A DNA stretch of 64,000 nucleotides. Source: Brevibacillus brevis (GTDB lineage Bacteria; Bacillota; Bacilli; Brevibacillales; Brevibacillaceae). How positions within the stretch are numbered: position 1 is the stretch's first letter; each line of letters starts with the position of its first letter. A model generated the notes under the pieces. It did no database searches and was not told the origin of the DNA. It saw only the letters and a list, made by a program, of their open reading frames with translations. The position numbers and the translations under genes were made by a program. The stretch covers positions 4,620,501 through 4,684,500 of the forward strand of contig NZ_CP030117.1 in the NCBI RefSeq assembly GCF_001039275.2. The letters run 5' to 3'. Positions 60,606-64,000 of the stretch are shown here, one piece after another.

Positions 60606-62275
60606 GCTACTTGTTCTCCTCCACGCATAATCGCCAACAGACGACCCTTGGTTTCTTCTTCTCTCGCTGCCAGTCCTGCCAGCTTTTGATGCAGTGCTGC
60701 CATTTCACGCAATACGCCAAGGCGCTCACCTTGAGCCGCACTGTCTACACGCACCTGCTCTTTGATCATCTCAACCACTTGTGCAATGAAGGACAGGCCC
60801 ACGCGTCTGTACTCCAGCTTCATCCCGTTGGAAATATCCGCACAGTAGTTCAGGACGTACTCACTTGAAGCAGCACCCTCTTTGATGTGCTTGCTCAGGA
60901 ACTCGCCCGTAATCTCGATCTTGGTAGCGTGAACGCTGGCGTGATATTCTTCGCTCCGCAAATCAAATACTTGCGGCTGCTTGCCGAGCCATTCTTTGAA
61001 ATGGAAGTCGAGATTTCCCGCCACTTTTTCGCGGAACTCAACGAGAAGGGCTTCTTCGCGACGTGCGCGTTCTTCCTCTGTCTTCTTGCCTGCAAACAAC
61101 AACCCCACCTTGAAGCCTGGCTTGCGGCTCTCCAAGTAGCTTCGTGCTGCTTCGTTCGTGCTGAAATAAGTCAAACGAGCATTGTCCAAAAGTACACTCA
61201 GCTCTTTTTCCATCTGCATTCGGGCATCCTCTGCACGCTGCTCTAGAGTCGCTGCTGCCGCTTCCTCCTGCTCAAGCGCTTCCTGAACAACTGCTGCATT
61301 ACGACTGTCGATGCCTTCCACTTCGAGACCATCCAGCTGGGCTTCCCACTGCTGGCGTTGATCTGCCTGGCTTGTTCTTACTACTTGGATGTGTTCGTCG
61401 ATCAAATGCTCGGCAGCACTGCGAACGCTCGTGCCAACCAGCTTTTCACGATCAGCGATCAACTGCGCAAGCATGCCCTTAAATTCCTCATACATGTTCT
61501 CAGGATGATCGGGTTCTGCAAGCGACGTGTAAAAAATACCATCCGGATGAATGTTCCAGGTCGCGAATGCTTCCTCGACACTTTCCTTATAGCTATCGAA
61601 ATCCAATTCGAAATCAATATGTTTATCGATCATGTTCACAACCAGATAGACTGGCTTGCCACGGTCCTTCAACGTCTTTGTAAAGTTGAAGTTCTCTTCG
61701 GCTTGAACATGGTTATAATCCATCATATAAATGACGACGTCCGCCAAATGCAGCGCAGATTCCGTAGCGATTTTGTGTGCCGCATCCGTGGAGTCAATGC
61801 CCGGTGTATCGAGCAAGCTGGCGTATTCGTCAAGGAATGTTCCCGGGTAGGAAACCTCTACGGATTCAACCGTATCTCCGTCAACAGCAAACTGCTTGAG
61901 CTTCTCCATCTCCGTATCTGGATCAAAAGTAAGGACACCGTTGTTCATGGTGAAGACGCGAGCCGCTTTTTCTCCGCCCCGAATCTTGACGACATTCGCA
62001 CTAGTCGGAATCGGATTGGACGGCAGCAAATTGACACCCAGAAGCGTGTTAATCATCGTTGATTTTCCAGCGGAAAAATGTCCGCAAAACGCAATATTCA
62101 ACTCAGCGCGCTTGGTTTTCGCGGCCAGTTGAATGAGCTTGTGTGGCGTGGTTTCGTCTCCCTGCGATTTCATTTCTTCCGCGAGTTCTTCCCATGTATG
62201 TGCCAGTCGGGAAAAGTCCGTTTCCCGGATCAATACTTGACTGTCAAGCACTTCTATTCCACCCTTCTCCATCAT
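60602..62275 (-). CDS. Dynamin-like GTPase, first half of a split DynA pair
   Basis: From the ATG at 62275 this is a 557-residue GTPase; the frame also opens at a TTG at 62305, but that start falls inside a palindromic element and has no ribosome binding site. A GTG at 62251 is a further option. The P-loop is GHFSAGKST (about 65-73), G3 LLDTPGIDST and G4 VVNMID, with helical stalk segments later. It is translated with the second dynamin gene through a four-base overlap. It is likely to form a heteromer with that partner at the membrane. Confidence 0.88.
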   Translation of the reverse strand: MMEKGGIEVLDSQVLIRETDFSRLAHTWEELAEEMKSQGDETTPHKLIQLAAKTKRAELNIAFCGHFSAGKSTMINTLLGVNLLPSNPIPTSANVVKIRGGEKAARVFTMNNGVLTFDPDTEMEKLKQFAVDGDTVESVEVSYPGTFLDEYASLLDTPGIDSTDAAHKIATESALHLADVVIYMMDYNHVQAEENFNFTKTLKDRGKPVYLVVNMIDKHIDFELDFDSYKESVEEAFATWNIHPDGIFYTSLAEPDHPENMYEEFKGMLAQLIADREKLVGTSVRSAAEHLIDEHIQVVRTSQADQRQQWEAQLDGLEVEGIDSRNAAVVQEALEQEEAAAATLEQRAEDARMQMEKELSVLLDNARLTYFSTNEAARSYLESRKPGFKVGLLFAGKKTEEERARREEALLVEFREKVAGNLDFHFKEWLGKQPQVFDLRSEEYHASVHATKIEITGEFLSKHIKEGAASSEYVLNYCADISNGMKLEYRRVGLSFIAQVVEMIKEQVRVDSAAQGERLGVLREMAALHQKLAGLAAREEETKGRLLAIMRGGEQVA

Positions 62276-62299
62276 TCCTACTCTCTCTACTAATACCCA

Positions 62300-62465
62300 G
62301 TTCAAAAAGTCGTCTTTTCAGCATCGAGAAAGTGGCGAGAACCTGAAGAAGGAGGAGCGGAGTGTAGGGGACCTACATGAGCACCGGACTTCGATGGTGA
62401 ACGCCAGTTTCGATGTCGAATAAGCTTTCATGACTACTTCATGATCAAAAGACGATTTTTTGAAC
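62300..62465. repeat. Palindromic 166-base intergenic element
   Basis: GTTCAAAAAGTCGTCTTTT (62300-62318) and its near-perfect inverse (62447-62465, 18 of 19 bases) bound about 130 bases with further internal pairing, such as GTAGG/CCTAC around 62364-62374. No coding frame or ribosome binding site is seen inside. It looks like a non-autonomous mobile element or repeated palindrome, and sits directly upstream of the dynamin operon. Confidence 0.6.
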
Positions 62466-62638
62466 TACCTTATTCCTACACTCTATTCTACCATGCCGAA
62501 TGTAACATAGGTCACAGATGAGTTCAATTCAAAACTATGAAAGATTTAGCATTCGCCTGTTCTTCCGCATAATTTTCCTCTCATCTGGAAAAAATCGCAC
62601 TAACATGATATTCGCTTTCTGAACGGGAGGAACTTCAA

Positions 62639-64000
62639 ATGATGCGCAGATTTTTGTCCCAGCGTCGCCAAAAGAAAACTCCCTCTCTTATTGCGCAACG
62701 TTTGCAGCAGCGAAATGATCCTGCGCTTACGCTATCGACCAGTTTGCAGCAAAACATGGAGACGTTCAAGACCGTGCTGGGCAGCCCGCACGATTTGTTA
62801 ATTCGTTCCTTTACGATCGGCAACACCAATCATTCCTGTGCCGTTATTGCGATTGATGGATTGGCGAACTGCGATATGCTGGATACGCAAGTCCTCGGGC
62901 AAATCCAGTTGATGATCTCGACTGCTTCCAAAGTAGTACCGACTGAGCCAGATGAGATTGTCCGGATGCTCTATGAGGAAGTCCTTGCTGTCGTTGAAAT
63001 ATCGAAAGCAACGGATTTGACAAAAATACTCGAAGGCATTCTTTCCGGGGATACAGCGCTTCTGGTAGATGAATCGACCGAAGTCATTATTATCGACAGC
63101 AAGGGATGGAAAACTCGGGCCATTGAGGAGCCGGTCTCCGAAGGCTTGGTGCGAGGTCCGCGCGATGGCTTTACGGAGAGTATCCGGGACAACACCGTTC
63201 ACATACGCAGACGTATCAAAGACCCGAACCTGCGCTTTGAAGGGTCCATCATAGGTAGACGCAGCCGAACAGATGTGATCATCGCTTACATTGAAAACAT
63301 CGCTGATCCGGAACTACTGAATGAGGTGAGACGGCGAATCTCCACAATCGATGTCGACGAGCTAGAAGAGTCCGGTTTTATCGAGCAATGGATTGAAGAT
63401 GATTTTCTGTCGCCTTTTCCGCAAATCCATAACACGGAGCGTCCCGATAAAGTGAGTGCAGCATTGTTTCAAGGCCGCATCGCGATATTGGTGGACGGGA
63501 CTCCCATGGTGCTCATTTTGCCTGTGACGATTGGCCTGCTCCTGCATTCACCAGAGGATTACTACGAGCGGTGGATTGTCGGTTCATTAGCGAGGCTGTT
63601 ACGCTATTTGGCTGCATTTCTGGCCGTCTATTCGCCCGCTTTCTATATCGCCCTCGTCACCTTTCACCCTGGCTTGATTCCGTCTGATCTCGCCTTTTCG
63701 ATTGCCGCCACACGTGATGGAGTTCCATTTCCAGCATTCGTAGAAGCGATCATGATGGTGACGACGATGGAGCTGTTGCAGGAAGCCGGGTTACGCTTAC
63801 CGAAACCGATCGGCCAGACCATCGGAATCGTCGGTGGTCTCGTCATCGGTGACGCAGCGGTTTCTGCGGGCATCGTCAGTCCTGTCATGGTTATTGTCGT
63901 CGCCCTCACTGCCATCGCTTCTTTTGCCATCCCTTCTTATCACCTTGCCATTGCCTTTCGAATGATCCGTTTTTTCGCCATGTTTATGGCAGCCATTTTT
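62639..64000 (+). CDS. GerA-family spore germination protein (A subunit), 3' end outside the window
   Basis: The gene starts at ATGATG (62639) six bases after GGGAGG and runs off the window after 454 codons. The N-terminal cytoplasmic domain (about 1-260) shows the GerA/GerKA pattern: GNTNHSCAVIAIDGLANC, SKGWKTRAIEEPVSEG and PRDGFTESIRDN, described in parts. Membrane helices follow, with FAFS-type text SIAATRDGVPFPAFVE and EAGLRLPKPIGQTIGIVGG. This subunit forms the germinant receptor channel in the spore inner membrane, with B and C subunits usually encoded just downstream. Confidence 0.92.
   Translation, partial: MMRRFLSQRRQKKTPSLIAQRLQQRNDPALTLSTSLQQNMETFKTVLGSPHDLLIRSFTIGNTNHSCAVIAIDGLANCDMLDTQVLGQIQLMISTASKVVPTEPDEIVRMLYEEVLAVVEISKATDLTKILEGILSGDTALLVDESTEVIIIDSKGWKTRAIEEPVSEGLVRGPRDGFTESIRDNTVHIRRRIKDPNLRFEGSIIGRRSRTDVIIAYIENIADPELLNEVRRRISTIDVDELEESGFIEQWIEDDFLSPFPQIHNTERPDKVSAALFQGRIAILVDGTPMVLILPVTIGLLLHSPEDYYERWIVGSLARLLRYLAAFLAVYSPAFYIALVTFHPGLIPSDLAFSIAATRDGVPFPAFVEAIMMVTTMELLQEAGLRLPKPIGQTIGIVGGLVIGDAAVSAGIVSPVMVIVVALTAIASFAIPSYHLAIAFRMIRFFAMFMAAIF

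Noticed and set aside
1..64000. CRISPR array, tRNA, rRNA, prophage or complete insertion sequence
   Set aside because: No regularly spaced repeats, tRNA cloverleaf, rRNA core, phage structural genes or transposase genes were seen; this was by eye, so a tRNAscan or CRISPR search could still find something small.

Overview
The window reads as chromosomal DNA from an aerobic, endospore-forming Gram-positive bacterium of the Bacillales, most likely Brevibacillus or a close relative. Support comes from strong AGGAGG-type ribosome binding sites, a GerA-family spore germinant receptor subunit, a YheC/YheD spore-coat-type ATP-grasp protein, a KinB-like kinase, LytST, a yfmT-yfmS pair, a YfkK (DUF1128) protein and a DynA-type dynamin locus. 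The genus is an inference. I saw no rRNA, tRNA, complete insertion sequence, prophage or CRISPR array. Most of the window is ordinary core chromosome with many small regulatory units.

Layout. 0-8 kb: the end of a small membrane protein gene; the LytS/LytT two-component pair; an ECF sigma factor with a GNAT gene; 4-hydroxyphenylpyruvate dioxygenase behind CcpA-type (cre) sites; thioredoxin divergent from an Rrf2 regulator; a methyltransferase. 8-16 kb: an unrecognised secreted protein divergent from a secreted M14 carboxypeptidase; a YfmT/YfmS-like aldehyde dehydrogenase and soluble chemoreceptor operon led by a cyclic-di-GMP-I riboswitch; a second soluble chemoreceptor with an unknown four-helix membrane protein. 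16-25 kb: an RsmF-type rRNA methyltransferase, a short YvyF-like protein, an Lrp regulator with a frameshifted LysE exporter, a MerR/MFS efflux operon with an elongated promoter spacer, a DEAD-box helicase, an ECF sigma/DUF4179 pair. 25-36 kb: M42 peptidase; a TetR/MFS pair with palindromic operators; a small alarmone synthetase overlapping an M20 dipeptidase gene; a large chemoreceptor; a kinase, a 57-residue coiled-coil protein and an oligopeptide-binding lipoprotein in one overlapping operon.

36-51.7 kb: U32 protein plus YfkK; a second ECF/DUF4179 pair; a FabF-type ketoacyl-ACP synthase divergent from an XRE regulator; a 200-bp nested inverted repeat; citramalate synthase; an alpha/beta hydrolase; the YheC/D protein; an M20 amidohydrolase; a PHP-domain protein with an altered metal site; thyA-folA. 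51.7-64 kb: two MocR-type regulators, cold shock protein, lipoprotein, PutP, small membrane proteins, GNAT, two overlapping dynamin-like GTPase genes that correspond to an unfused DynA, a palindromic 166-bp element, and the start of a gerA-type gene cut by the window end.

The main themes are environmental sensing (three chemoreceptors, LytST, a KinB-like kinase, three ECF factors, c-di-GMP and (p)ppGpp signalling), peptide turnover (M14, M20 twice, M42, OppA, U32) and envelope or spore functions. The strongest candidates for follow-up are the riboswitch-controlled chemoreceptor/dehydrogenase operon, the split dynamin pair, the kinase/coiled-coil/OppA operon and the two structured intergenic elements. 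No clearly novel multi-gene defence or biosynthetic system is visible.
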